This document shows, one piece after another, positions 36,072 through 48,438 of a stretch of DNA of 64,000 nt. The first letter of the stretch is position 1; every line of letters starts with the position of its first letter. Under the pieces are notes generated by a model. The model ran no database searches. It was given only the letters and a program-made list of their open reading frames with translations, and was not told the origin of the DNA. This DNA comes from Atopsyche davidsoni (taxonomy: Eukaryota; Arthropoda; Insecta; Trichoptera; Hydrobiosidae), in assembly GCA_022113835.1 (NCBI GenBank), contig JAILWY010000007.1, positions 10,021,001 through 10,085,000 of the forward strand, in the 5' to 3' direction. The position numbers were made by a program, and so were the translations under genes.

Positions 36072-39058
36072 CATTGACAACTTCGCCAAAAGTACTCCAA
36101 TAATATTGACAAGAGTACATTTGGAAATTTAAGAAAAGGTTTAAATTGGCATATCATCGAATATTTGAAATAGCGTGTGTAAGCTGCATTGTGTTGTGTG
36201 TTTCTCGACGATGTGAAGATTGGCCTCAGTAGCGGTACTGAAACGTCGAAAGACACAAACCACTATACAGCACTCAAGAATGAAGAATACCTTACAACAA
36301 CGGCTGCCAAAAACTGCGAACACGTTATAACTCTTAATTATTTAATTGTTTTTCCTCACGCCAAAAATCCAGCTATACATTTCGCACCAACAGGGCCTAC
36401 ATTATATTTTCAGAATACGCAGTCATTATTTGAGTATGCAGAGCTTACTTACACTGAATACTTCAGCCGAACATCTGTTCACCGGGGTGTTGTTCCCCTC
36501 ATATAAGGACAACGCCATTCCATTATCCGAGCCATTGTCTTTTTTGTGTCCGTGCGCCCACATGATCGTAATTTTTACACCGTTTTTGCAAAACTGCAGC
36601 GTATATTTGCCAAGCAATTTCTCCATACGTAGCCAGAACTACTTAGGCCTAGATCCATAGATAACCATTTATAGACCTCCCGCTGGCTCCCGCGCTCCGT
36701 GCGTTACAGTGCCGCTTTATTTTAATTCCCGCTGTGTAATTCCAGCTTATCTCCCCGGCCTGGTCTATTTGAATAAACGTAAGAACTTTTATTCTGCCAT
36801 CTCCTGCGTAAACACGTGTTCCTGGTTCCATTTTTCTCGGTGCTCTATTTGCGAATACGTCCGCGTGTAATCTAATGCCCACCATCTCGCATGTAAATGC
36901 AGCTTCCTCATGCTGAGGTCCTCCTCGCAAAGTTACCGTTTCTTTTTTAAAGCGCATCATAGATTATAAGCTGATAGTTGTATAATGTACGATGCATTGT
37001 GTTTAAAATAAAAATCCATTCTTTTACAGAATGTATTCGCATAAAAAATTAGTCAAATTTTTTTTTAAGCTTGAGATTTGAGAACAAACCTTTTGGTGCA
37101 AGGTTAAGTGATATAAGTAAGCGGTGTTAAAAACACGAATTTCATATGAGGTATATCGAGGTAATCAATTAATTTGTAGCCTTGATCGGTCAGTCAGACT
37201 TGGCTGTCTTTCAAATGTAAATTTCGTCAAAACGGACACATCGAGTACCAAGATTTCGTAAATACTCAGCGGCCATATCAAATGATTACAGAGTTGCCCG
37301 CAGAGTTTTAAATTGACTGGCGTCAATCCGTGACTGACTTAGAGAGGCAGTGCTGCCTTCCGCTCTCCGGTACACCAAGCGTGATTCAATATTTGATTTG
37401 CGCAATTAATAATATTGTATTCTTGGGTGGATTGCAGAAATATTGGATTGCAAAGGTTTGTTTTGATTCGAGCGCACCAATTCTACATCCGACAACGCAG
37501 ATGAGCGCACGTCTCCGAACATTTCAATTCACGAATATTGAGTTGGGAACGTTGTGCCATGTATTTGCGATACCAAAGAGCTTGTTTATTCTGATCTACA
37601 GGGTTGTACATCTCGATATCCAAGCTTGCATATATCGATACACATGAGAAAGGTTTGAGTATGAAGACACCTGGTCAGTAATCCTGGATAAATACGCTCT
37701 CCTAACTTCATTTAGATTTAGACAATTCATAGCTTTCGAAGTGCCTCGAATAACGCAAGAATACTGATGAGGCTCTGACGCGGTTGTTAACCAATTAATA
37801 TAACAGTATTAAAAGCGGCTTCCAAGTTCTGAAAATACATCTGTCGATTTAAAATACTTTTTATTTATTTGTTTTATTAAGTTCGCACGTTGAAAAGTGA
37901 GAATTGCTGCCACGAATTGGTTGATTGCCGAGGTCGTGTCATTTAGATTATTGTGTAAAAAATCGTGGGTGTTACGATCACGACTTTCCAATCATAGAAG
38001 CTTACCTGGCTCGTGCTGTGTTATTCTGACAAAATAATTAGCTGGTTTGTATTTGCTTTGTTTCCAAATTAAGTAAACAAATAAAATAACAATATATTTA
38101 TATTAGGGTTATGCAGAATACGGGTGATATGATTTTTTTATCAAACAAGTTGAATTAATATAATATTTTTGCTAAATATTACACTAAACAAAGATGAATT
38201 AATTTTATTTTAATTCCTTTTAGTATTGTATGTGTGAAATATGGAAATGTTTTTCAGCGGAATTTATTTCATTATTTTTTAATTCGATATATTTTAAAAA
38301 GTATTTGGGATATCTGTTAAACAATATAGAAATGTTTGAGTATTTGATAGAGTAGATAGATAGCAACATCGGCATAATTATTTATTTAACAGCTATAATA
38401 ACAGTTTCTGCTACGTTGTAACAGCACTAGCACATTTAAAAGGGAGGTTCATTATTAATTATAATTTAATTAAGATATATCTCATTGCGTAGAGCAGATG
38501 TTAGTTTAAGCGCACGCTGTTATGCTCACGAGGTCAAACTTAAAGAATAAAAGTACATTTATAGCACTTTTTCTAACGCCTGATAATTAATTATTATCCG
38601 TCCAGTGGCGTACCAACTTCCCACCTTTCAAAAATCAAATACGATCGTAATTGATTTCTCATTTTTTGCTCCGTTTCCTTTCTAAGTATTGACCTCACTC
38701 TTTCTCATTCACCACTCACGAGCCGCTAATGAATCTGTTATATTTGCCGAGTGGAATCGTAATTATGAGTTTTGATTCCACTTAGCGCTGCGAGAGTAAA
38801 AAAAATATACAAAAATACCCAGTGGCGTGCCGTGCAAATGGTGTTGCATAAAAAAACAGCGTTCAGTTTTTATTGCGGAAATACATTAAAAGCGTATTTT
38901 TTCATGCTTCTTGAAGATAAAAATATAGTTTTAATTATCACATCACCTTATTGGAAGTAATGTATTATTATAAAATAATAATTGGCTGAGTTAAATATCC
39001 TTTTCTTGAGTATCTTGGAAGTTTAAATGCCCAATTAACTTATATTATTCACGCCTAT
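36072..39058. other. Spacer with a CGAAACGTC-family fragment
   Basis: A fragment at about 36200-36325 holds GATGTGAAGATTGG, GGTACTGAAACGTCGAAAG and ACGGCTGCCAAAAACTGCGAA, linking it to the repeats at 24.5, 26.7 and 49.1 kb. A GC-richer patch lies at 36660-36960. Open frames around 36189-36660 overlap this repeat and are not convincing genes. Confidence 0.45.

Positions 39059-39126
<68 letters not shown>
39059..39126. repeat. Compound (AC)n(AT)n microsatellite
   Basis: About seven AC units run directly into about 26 AT units, the longest pure simple repeat in the window. Confidence 0.95.
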
Positions 39127-39130
<4 letters not shown>

Positions 39131-42100
39131 TCTATTGTAAGATGACTTCGTAGAAAGCTCTGATACATCGTGAGCATATTATAAAAATGTATGAATGTTT
39201 ATATAACTAAGTGCCAGTACAATCTTATCACATTCTAATAGCTAAATTTCACAGTTAATTAACAGCAACTCTTTATGAAGAATTGAATGACCGGAGGTTC
39301 AACGTGGATTAGCTAGATAAAAAAAAAACAATAGCGATGATAAACCATTCGATGGGGCGGCCAATTAATATCGACTAATTCACACACGGGCCGACGCCTG
39401 TTCACTTTCTAGCGTGACCCCCGACCCGACTGCATGAAATGCCAAACATGCCCGGCATTGTTTCGCCCGATGCTGAGTCATCGATCAAGAAGTCAGCTGT
39501 ACCAATATTAGATCAGAAACGAAAGTTCGGCGCGTGAAAGCGAAGGACGCCGGACGCTGCGAATCTCAACCGACTCCGCTCACGTCCTGCTCGAAACTTT
39601 AAAAATTATATATATATTAATCGATTTTTTTTAATAAATTGCCTTCGGGTAAACACGGAACAGCTTCGCTGGCAGCTCGAACGAGTATCACTTTGGAAAA
39701 AAAATTCAATGCGTAGTTTGGAAATATATATTTTAAAATGATTATTTAACATATGTTACATGACTTTGATACCATATATTTTTTCCAATGAAATAAATGC
39801 AAAAATAATCATTAATACACATGTGTACGCAAAGCACTTAAAATTTTTAATTGTACATAAAAATCGTTGTATCAAGTACAGTAAACTGCGATTTTAAGTA
39901 TTTCAAGGATTTCAAGTACAGTAAACTTGAAATTAATAAAGCAACGCAAGAATGTGTTTTTAAGTGTTGGCAGTTGTTATAAAATAGAAATGCTGTTTCG
40001 TTGAAATTACTGAAATCTCAGTACAGAAGCTATTTAGAAGGTGTCAGAAAGCGTCAGAATCTTCGACAAAAATTCACCACACCAAACGTGAGGGGCTGTC
40101 GATATTTGTATGGCGAGCAGGTGATCAAAAGTAAAGACTATCGCAATAGTAAACCATGTACAGGGTGGTTACAAAATACAAACGCCTCAAAGCCACTTTA
40201 TCACTCTAAGTGGACTTACACAGTTTTTTTCACCAGAGCTGGCAGTGGGAACGCTAAAGTGACTTGGCGGTTTTTTCCACTCCGAGCATCGTTGCCTCGA
40301 GACTCGGGTCATGAGTCGATGCCGATAGTTGAATAGGTCATTATTTTCTATTCACACAGATTGACGTAGCTCTTTTTTTGGGTTTTGCAAACTGCATATT
40401 GTTTATCGTTGCAACGCTAGGCTGATTGCCTGATTGGTTGAGATGTTTTTGAATTTGAATTGTAATTGAATTTAATTATAATTATTTTCTAACATGTTGA
40501 TGTTTTTTTTTTTTTTTGAGTACTGATTGTTGTATGTTTCTTATGCCAATGCCATTATTTGTATACGCTTAAATTTTTAGAATAACTTATAAAGATGTAT
40601 GTTAATTATGAATATTAATAAAAATTCATTCATTCGTTTAATATTACCTCTCGACAATACGATATTATGGAGATATATTTTAAAACACATACTGATATAT
40701 TTTACATGTCCGCAATTTATACATACCTAAGGTCAGTCAGTATTTTACGCTGAACTTTATGTTATCTGATAGGCTTAAATTTCAGAGGGCATTTATAGGT
40801 CATATCAGGTCATATTCGACTATTGTCGGAATTCGTGAATTTCGTAAATTTTTATATACTAAATCGCAGACACATATATCTCTTGTTATCTTATAAGTCA
40901 AAAATTTGGGAGCGTGAATGGGCAATATCAAAAGCACCAGATTAAATTTGTAGGTTTGTTTAAAATATTAAAAATTTACCTCTCTCGGTGCTCAATTTAA
41001 TAATAAAAACACAAAATATACAACCACGCTGAACTCACCCACATTTAAGCCAAATAACACAAAAAATAAACAAAAACGAACCGCAATAATCCCTTCCAAT
41101 AACATTGAAACAAAAAAATAAAACAATACGAACTGAATTGGATTTCTCGCTTGGCCTATCAGGGCCGCAGGAGCGCGCCGCAGAATGTACCGCCGAGATT
41201 CCATTCTTCGTATCAAGTGTTCCCATTTCGCCGGGCCAATCTCCCGGGCATATCTGGGCCCTGGTCCTCTCGCTAAGGATTCGCCATAATTTCGCCGAGG
41301 ATTGCAACAAACATAATGCAGAGGAGAGTTCGTGCCGCCGACATTATGCCGTGTATTGTGCTCGTATATACTGGGTGACCCGGTCAACATTTGTGTCTTT
41401 TACGATAAACGCGTATCAATCGCCAATCCAATGATTTTGCATATACCGAGAGACTCGCTTTGAATAATACTTGTCGGTATCTTGCGAAACCGCCGAATTA
41501 ACCGCAATCAAATTATTTGTAGTGTCAAATGGCACTTTAATACAAATCGTCATCGGCTAGGCTGTAGGCGTTACCCTCATCATCAGCTTGGGACTGATCT
41601 GTCGCGACGGGGATCACACTCTTAAAGTTACTGATTTATAACTGGCAAGTGTGATGTAACTTCATGTATCGCATGTCATTCAGCTGTATATAATTCTCCA
41701 GTCCGCGGTGGTTTTTCTCGCAGTATTTCATAGAGGAATCTGATCGCGTTTGGAACGCCCCGTCATTTTTTAACACTTCCGCTAATACTCACCGCCGGCC
41801 AGGTGGGACTATCCGTCCATCACCGGGCGAGGAGTCGGCGGTCGGCGCGGGCGCAGCGCGTACAGGCACCCGCAGACTTATTAAAACATCGATTGCCGCA
41901 ACATAACTCTCACATTATTCCAGCATTTGCGCTTAACGAGCGATACAGATCACCGCGCGTTCTACTCACTCACTCCATCTGCCCAAGCCCCGGACCTTTC
42001 CGATATTTTATAAATATCAACATTATGCATTTAAATCAGAGTTTTAAAATAAACAAGTGTATAATTGTTCGCTCAATATTGAAAATAGCCAACCGTGTCA

Positions 42101-43354
42101 TCATCGTCCATTTTCGCCCGCCTCGCTTGCCGCTGAGGCGTGTGTTTGTGTGTTGCAAATAAATAAAAAGAATTTATAACCGTAAGAGCTAGCTGGGGTT
42201 GGACTGCAAGATTGGGTTATATTTATAGCAAACGTAGCCTATCAAATGTCCTAGAGAGCCTGATAAGCTCACGGGCGCTGCGCCGCGGAGTCTCGCGCAT
42301 TCCTCGCGGCGAGGCTGTCCGCGGCGGTATATTTGAATGCCTTGTCCAGCGGCCATGAGAAGGGTCCGCCATTGTTTTTCAGCGGCAAAAATGCTCGCCG
42401 TTGACGCTCCGGATGCATTAGCGTGCCGGATTTATCACCTTCCTCCCGCCGCTGGGACCCAGGCGGCTCTTTCAGGAGATTTTTCAGAAAAAAACTGCCT
42501 CTTCTGTGTAACGACTAATATTCATTCATGTCAGACGTGCTTAATTTTTGATATTCCGCACGTAAGGAACAAATAACCTTTTGCCCTACAGGAGCATCTT
42601 GATCTCCTAGCCAGTTGGATATTCACACTTGCAGACTTATCACTCATTTATTATTTTTTTTAAGATTCTATTGAATATGGATAAAACTTGCGTACCGCCA
42701 ATATTTGATATCAATTATCAATATAAAACACTTCAAGAAAACAGTCCTTCAAATGTAGATTTTCTATTATTTATTTGTATAAAACAGGGCATGTATTAAT
42801 ATGTACACAGCCACACCGAGCTCTGAATATTGTTTGTCTCTTGTCTCGTCTCTCTTATATATATATATATAAAAAAATATTTATTTTATTCAAAATATTT
42901 GATTTCAGATAGTATGAACAGTAAGTTTATAATATATGTTTTATGTTTTACCAACTGCTTGCATGAGATAATTCAACTTAAATCTATACATAAACAATAA
43001 TGGACAAACACATATATATCTCTATACCGTCTTTGGTTGCAACAGCTGTTAATTAAAATATTTATGCAAGCACTTATTTACCCAGGGCCTCTACTGTCGC
43101 CGTTCCCCGGCCATTCCCCGTGCTATTTCAGTCCACCCTGTGTGCGTTTTAGAGCACAATATTACATACCTACAAAGGAATATTCAATACACTTTGTGAT
43201 ACAATGCGCCATTTTAATGTCACATAAATATGGTTTTCTCGGAGCCGAGTATAAGGTAATTCACGCAAATATCTGCCGCTAACGAATGCGGCGAGCGGGC
43301 GTGTTTGCCGCCGAGCTTTATCTTCTGCCCGTCTGATACTTTGCTCGAGCTCTT
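39127..43354. other. Spacer with GC islands
   Basis: No gene recognised. GC-rich islands at about 39400-39590, 41150-41360, 41790-41980 and 42250-42490. A (TA)n run lies near 42858-42871. The open frame at 40001-40336 has no recognisable domain. Confidence 0.45.
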
Positions 43355-43700
43355 GCATCCAGTAAGGCAAGCAAATTACCTAACATATATCATTAGTCCT
43401 GTATGAGTAAACGAAGTTCTTCCAATAACCTCTGACCGCCCGGTACTTCCTAAGAATATTATGATTAATTTGCTTACCTACGATACTTATGTTTTGTATG
43501 AGTAAACTACTTTATTCTCACAACTCCTTATCGCCTGATATTTCTCTCGATACAAAGAAAACAAACTACGCAAACGTAAATCATCAGTCCCGTTAACTAA
43601 CTTCTTACGACTTCCGGTCGCGAACATTTCTCTCAGGTGCATCGCATCCAGGAAGGTAAGCAAATTACACAAACTTAAACCATTCGTCCTGTATGAGTAA
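43355..43700 (+). repeat. Degenerate tandem repeat, about 97 bp x 3.5
   Basis: The anchor (C/T)(C/T)TGTATGAGTAA(A/T) or its decayed form occurs at about 43399, 43494, 43587 and 43689, a spacing of 93-102. The preceding block GCATCCAG(T/G)AAGG.AAGCAAATTAC is clear in the first and last units (43355, 43644) and decayed between. An old tandem array; function unknown. Confidence 0.5.
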
Positions 43701-44656
43701 TTTAACTTTTACTCTCTGATACATATCACGTTTTTATTTTACTAATTGAATACATAAATGCAATTGAATTTTTTCACATTTTAAAAAAATATTTATTAAT
43801 AGTTTCAATTTGTCGTTTCTTGCGTATATTTAAAAAAAATCGTGACAGTATGATAAATTGGCCGGGACCATGTCTGGAGCAGTCCCGGTCAAAATGGGAC
43901 GTGGGGTAAGCCTACCCAAAAATATATTTTTAATTACATTTTTTTTACAACTTTAGCATGCCGGGTTTCTTTTAAATGCACGAAAACAAAATTCCACGCA
44001 TTTGTGACAAAATATCGCATTGAATATTCGTGTTTTTCTTATAAAAACCACCAAAAATTCATTCAAATTAGTTGTTTGAACATGTTTCTACCCACACTTA
44101 CAATACTCAGCTGTCTTACTTTCTTATTTAGGTATTTCTGATCACATACCGTTTAAAATACAAAATGTCACAAGATCTTCATCTTCAGATTTTGAGATTT
44201 CACATTACAGGTTCTATTCTCCGATTTGCACTTAAATTTGACAGAAAATTTCACTCTGTTTATTCTGAGCACAAAAAAAGTGACAGTAAACAATTATTTA
44301 CAAAAAGTATCATTAATTTATTTATAAATACAAAATAATGAAAAAGAACAAAATAAAAATCTTGTCATTTCATTTGTGAATTAATTCATGAAAACAGTTT
44401 GGGTTTCAAATGTGAATTTATAGTGTGATATTTTTCATTGGTAATTTGGAGCTTTTGCCTTCTTTACATTTTCAACACATTATTTAGAGCGACATTGCAC
44501 AAAAAAATGCAATTCTCCATATTATAATTATAAGCCAAGTATGAAAAGCCAGTTTTTGGTTTTTCAAATATTTAATTAATTATTTACAATAAGATATGTA
44601 CCATATTTAATGTTGTTGAGGGACAAGGCATTTGAATGGTGAAGATCCATTAATAT
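43701..44656. other. Spacer
   Basis: Very AT-rich. GGCCGGGACC...GGTCAAAATGGGACGTGGGG near 43860-43905 is an isolated GC spot with AGTCCCGGTC mirrored by GGCCGGGACC. No gene seen. Confidence 0.5.
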
Positions 44657-44827
44657 AATGAAAAAATAACTTTTTATTTAAATCTTCACAGTGAGCTTAT
44701 TAGAATAATATTATCAGTTTAGTCATGTATCTGATGATGACCCGGTATAGGGTCGAAACTAGTTATGCAAAATATTATTCTAATAAACTCACTGTGAAAA
44801 TTTAAATAAAAAGTTATTTTTTTCATT
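44657..44827. mobile_element. 171-bp palindromic element with hammerhead-like centre
   Basis: The arms 44657-44712 and 44771-44827 are inverted copies about 56 bp long with only two or three differences, so the palindrome is young or maintained. The 58-bp centre (44713-44770) holds the ribozyme-like fold described separately. It has no coding capacity. The centre resembles other dispersed fragments in the window with CTGAxGAT...CGAAAC. It could be a fold-back transposon or a dimerised end of a retroelement. Confidence 0.7.
44726..44769 (+). ncRNA. Hammerhead-ribozyme-like fold (predicted)
   Basis: The order CTGATGA (44731-44737), hairpin GACCC-GGTATA-GGGTC (44739-44754), GAAA (44755-44758), two-pair mini-hairpin AC-TA-GT, then T (44764) matches the core of a minimal type I hammerhead. 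Stem I forms between TGTAT (44726-44730) and ATGCA (44765-44769) with one G-U pair. The predicted cleavage would follow the GTT triplet at 44764. One feature departs from the consensus: an extra T (44738) between the conserved A9 and stem II. Penelope-like elements are known to carry such short type I hammerheads. Activity is inference. Confidence 0.4.
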
Positions 44828-45386
44828 ATACCATATTTAAAACACAATTATTGTATAATACGTATTCTTAGGGTTTCAGTAGCCGTTGTACTATGAAATG
44901 TTGTGTATTATGATTAATCCCTGAAGATGGACCCAGCACTGCCAAATTCTGCCAGTGATTATAATTACAATACATCTATTATTTTTCTGTTGCGTCTTCT
45001 CATATGAGGCCGGTGACTATTTCTTCGAACATATCGCTATCCTGGGCTAGACTCACCAATCCGGCTGCACTTCCGATCTCCTGCGCAACTTCCTTCTTCA
45101 AGTGTCCATTTTACCTCCGATTTTTGCGTCTATAATAATATTCAAACATCTCAAAGTTCAAATCACCTCTTGTGCGTTTGCTGGCCGGCTCGTTCCCCGC
45201 TTTCTCACGGCCGGCGGTGACATTCCCCTGTAATCATAAGACGCCACGCGTCCGCGCCGCTCATTGTCTGGGTCGGCCTGTCGTTAGCATAATCCGTCTC
45301 CGCCGGCAGCCCGAGGCGGGATCGGCCATAAACAATCCCCTGCGTACATCTCGGCCGGACGATCTGACAATTAAACGCATCAACAT
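44828..45386. other. Spacer with repeat fragment and GC island
   Basis: CCCTGAAGATGGACCCAGC at about 44927 is another CTGAxGATG-family fragment. A GC-rich island at 45175-45380 runs directly into the first unit of the triplicated segment. Confidence 0.5.
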
Positions 45387-45853
45387 GCCGCCATTGCGGG
45401 CTTGATGGCTTCGACTAGAGCCTCAATTAATAGCATGTACCTCTTCGGATTATGCAGGACACTGCACGCCCGTTAATCCATGGAAATTAGATAGCGCAGA
45501 TTATTTATTATCCATGACAATACGCCAACGACCTCTCTCAACCATACCACCTTTAATTTTTACAAATCGCAAGGATGACAGTTCTCCGTTACAGCATCCA
45601 GCTATTAACGCGTCACTGTATAATATTTTCTGTGCAAATAGATAACTTACCTAGTTCTATTATATTAAACCTTTTTATATTGGCCACGTTTCAAGAATCC
45701 TGACTAACAAATAATACTAATATGATTAGGCATATTTTTTCACATATTGAAAATGATTCAAAGAAACTCTCAGAAAAATATCGTGACCTGTGTAGGGTTT
45801 GAACCAAAATCTCCAAGCTTACATGGCCGGTGTACTTATGATATTTTCTTCAA
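45387..45853 (+). repeat. 470-bp tandem unit, copy 1
   Basis: Starts GCCGCCATTGCGGGCTTGAT and ends with a minus-strand SINE. The first 300 bp are moderately GC-rich; the last 170 bp hold the SINE. Compared with copies 2 and 3 it lacks about 9-11 bp around 45668 (TCCGTCGGT). Its left edge continues from a GC island without a break, so the duplication probably started from this copy. Confidence 0.88.
45670..45842 (-). repeat. tRNA-derived SINE inside tandem unit (also at about 46145-46318 and 46625-46800)
   Basis: On the minus strand, AGTACACCGGCCATGTAAGC (A-box region) is followed by GGTTCAAACCC (B box, 45799-45809), ATTTTTCTGAGAGTTTCTTT and a body ending CCTAATCATATTAGTATTATT. The same element occurs alone on the plus strand at 54111-54235. 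The three array copies share it by tandem duplication, not by separate insertions. Confidence 0.75.
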
Positions 45854-46329
45854 GCCGCCATTGCGGGCTTGATGGCTTCGACTAGAGCCTCAATTAATAG
45901 CATGTACCTCTTCGGATTATGCAGGACACTGCACGCCCGTTAATCCATGGAAATTAGATAGCGCAGATTATTTACTATCCATGACAATACGCCAACGACC
46001 TCTCTCAACCATACCACCTTTAATTTTTACAAATCGCAAGGATGACAGTTCTCCGTTACAGCATCCAGCTATTAACGCGTCACTGTATAATATTTTCTGT
46101 GCAAATAGATAACTTACCTAGTTATATTATATTTCCGTCGGTAAACCTTTTTATATTGGCCACGTTTCAAGAATCCTGACTAACAAATAATACTAATATG
46201 ATTAGGCATATTTTTTCACATATTGAAAATGATTCAAAGAAACTCTCAGAAAAATATCGTGACCTGTGTAGGGTTTGAACCAAAATCTCCAAGCTTACAT
46301 GGCCGGTGTACATATGATATTTTCTTCAA
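45854..46329 (+). repeat. 470-bp tandem unit, copy 2
   Basis: Head-to-tail repeat of copy 1 (467 bp later) with very few substitutions, plus the TTCCGTCGGT insertion near 46130. The high identity across both the unique part and the SINE shows the whole block was duplicated after the SINE had inserted. Confidence 0.9.
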
Positions 46330-46813
46330 GCCGCCATTGCGGGCTTGATGGCTTCGACTAGAGCCTCAATTAATAGCATGTACCTCTTCGGATTATGCAA
46401 GACACTGCACGCCCGTTAATCCATGGAAATTAGATAGCGCAGATTATTTATTATCCATGACAATACGCCAACGACCTCTCTCAACCCTAACACCTTTAAC
46501 TTTTACAAATCGCAAGGACGACAGTTCTCCGTTACAGCATCCAGCTATTAACGCGTATGTGGTCACTGTACAATATTTTCTGTGCAAATAGATAACTTAC
46601 CTAGTTCTATTATATTTCCGTCGGTAAACATTTTTATATTGGCCACGTTTCAAGAATCCTGACTAACAAATAGTACTAATATGATTAGGCATATTTTTTC
46701 ACATATTGAAAATGATTCAAAGAAACTCTCAGAAAAATATCGTGACTTGTGTAAGATTTGAACCAGAATCTTCAAGCTTACATGGCCGGTGTACTAATGA
46801 TATTTTTCTGAGT
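46330..46813 (+). repeat. 470-bp tandem unit, copy 3
   Basis: Third head-to-tail unit, 476 bp after copy 2. It differs by an extra TATGTGG-like insertion near 46556 and scattered substitutions, and is the most diverged of the three. Its right end runs into an inverted piece of the same SINE (46801-46858). Confidence 0.88.
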
Positions 46814-46860
46814 TGAATCATTTTCAATATGTGAAAAATATGCCTAATCATATTAGTAAG
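46801..46860 (+). repeat. Inverted SINE body fragment
   Basis: TGAATCATTTTCAATATGTG through GCCTAATCATATTAGTA is the inverse of 46674-46719 in copy 3, so the third SINE and this fragment form a hairpin whose loop is the tRNA-like head. It ends the triplicated region. Confidence 0.75.
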
Positions 46861-48438
46861 TAATATAAGCCTGTAAAAGTAATTAAAACGCACTTGATTG
46901 ACGTTCAATCCACAAAATAGACATATATAACAAATACTACTGTAAGAAATGAGGTAGCTAGATTAAAACAGGTTTTGGTGGAACAGAAGATGTCGTGAAT
47001 GCAAATTTTCAGTGGTTCACACTTACGTAGATGTTTTTGTCTGTAGATGCAAATGATACAAGAACGTCATGGGAGAATGGCCAAATAATGCTTAGGAGCC
47101 AAATAACACAAGCAATTAGTTTTAATGGTTACTGTATAATCCGTGTGCTTTAATAAACATGTCTTTGTTTTCTATACAAATAAAGACACAAAAATAAGGC
47201 GAAACAACAAATGTCATTTTCAATCTATGAAAAACGTGGTGATCTTAAAAGAGGTTTGTTTTTAATTATTATCATATTGTTTTATTATTATTTCAATGCA
47301 GTGTGATAACTGAAGATATATTGCAAAACGGGGCTTAATTTGTCGTCGGCCGGGGACTCGCTCCATTAAAACTATCCGATATATTTCATTGTGTATTGAT
47401 AACTACTTGCTCGCCGTATACTGCTGATCGTGCAAAATGGCCGCTTCTGGTCTGTTTGAATTTCCGCTCGGATTTGTTTGATCTCGACTCGAATTTAATA
47501 CAGCTTTTAAAAAATTAAAATCAAAACACGCTTTTCTTAATAATGATTTCTGAGAATTTCTTGTACATATACCTTTTGTGTGTCTCTTTTTACTAGCTTT
47601 TTTGCAGTAATATTTATAATAGTTTTTTACGGAAAACGTGTTAAATATATTATTTATGAGGTAAACTGTACGTTCAATATTAAAGTAGCCGAGCATTCTA
47701 GCATCTTTTTCTTGTTTTTTAAAAAAAAAGCTTTCCTTTAGAATGTACTCAACGAAGGATTTATAGTCTCGCCTAATGTATTTCATAACGATGAAAAACG
47801 CAGTTGCTTGCGCTTATCTTTCATATTTTCTATTTTAATAACAGTAGTTCGTTTTCTCCCGTCTGCGCTTCCGTAAAAGGATTTTGTTTTCTCCCTGCGA
47901 AAACATTTAAGGCGGTGGCATTTGTCTGTACCTAATTACTTCTGCGGGAAGAAAGGTTCCACTGCAGGTACGGAACACGCCGTAACTTAAATTAATATTA
48001 CGATTCGCAATCTTACGAGTAATTTCCTTCGCGCCGTGCAACGCGCCCGCCAGAAAATGAAAAGCTTTGAAAATTAAATTAATTATAATTTACGCATCAC
48101 GCGTTACGCTCGGCGCACTTTCAGGAACGCAGCAGCCGAGTTTGGCTGCGAAGCGGTTAAGGGGAGAGTCTCTCCCTCGGGGCGGCTATTAGGGGTCGCA
48201 GCGGCGCGAGGAGGCCTACGTGAGACGCGGAGATCATTTCGCCCGCAGAGTTTAATGACTAATTCGTGTCTAATGGCGCTACATATCACGCCCGGCCCTC
48301 TGCCCGGCACTTTTCCTCTGCGCTCTTGTACAAAATCTTCACTAGGTTAATAAAAAAAATAATAAAAAAACCTCCATTGTGATGAATCGCTACTGTCTTA
48401 TCACTAACAAAAAATATTATAAAAATTATTGTATTGTA
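46861..48438. other. Spacer
   Basis: AT-rich. The minus-strand frame 47403-47786 (127 codons) is Lys/Asn/Phe-rich with no domain seen and is probably chance. A GC island lies at 48090-48310. Confidence 0.5.

Noticed and set aside
40001..40336. 111-codon plus-strand frame with a basic N-terminus
   Set aside because: No recognised domain and no splice or promoter context. CAGGGTGGTTACAAAATAC at about 40162 hinted at a transposon end, but no partner terminus was found.
47403..47786. 127-codon minus-strand open frame
   Set aside because: Lys/Asn/Phe-rich composition typical of AT-rich DNA, no domain or motif, no splice signals or element ends.
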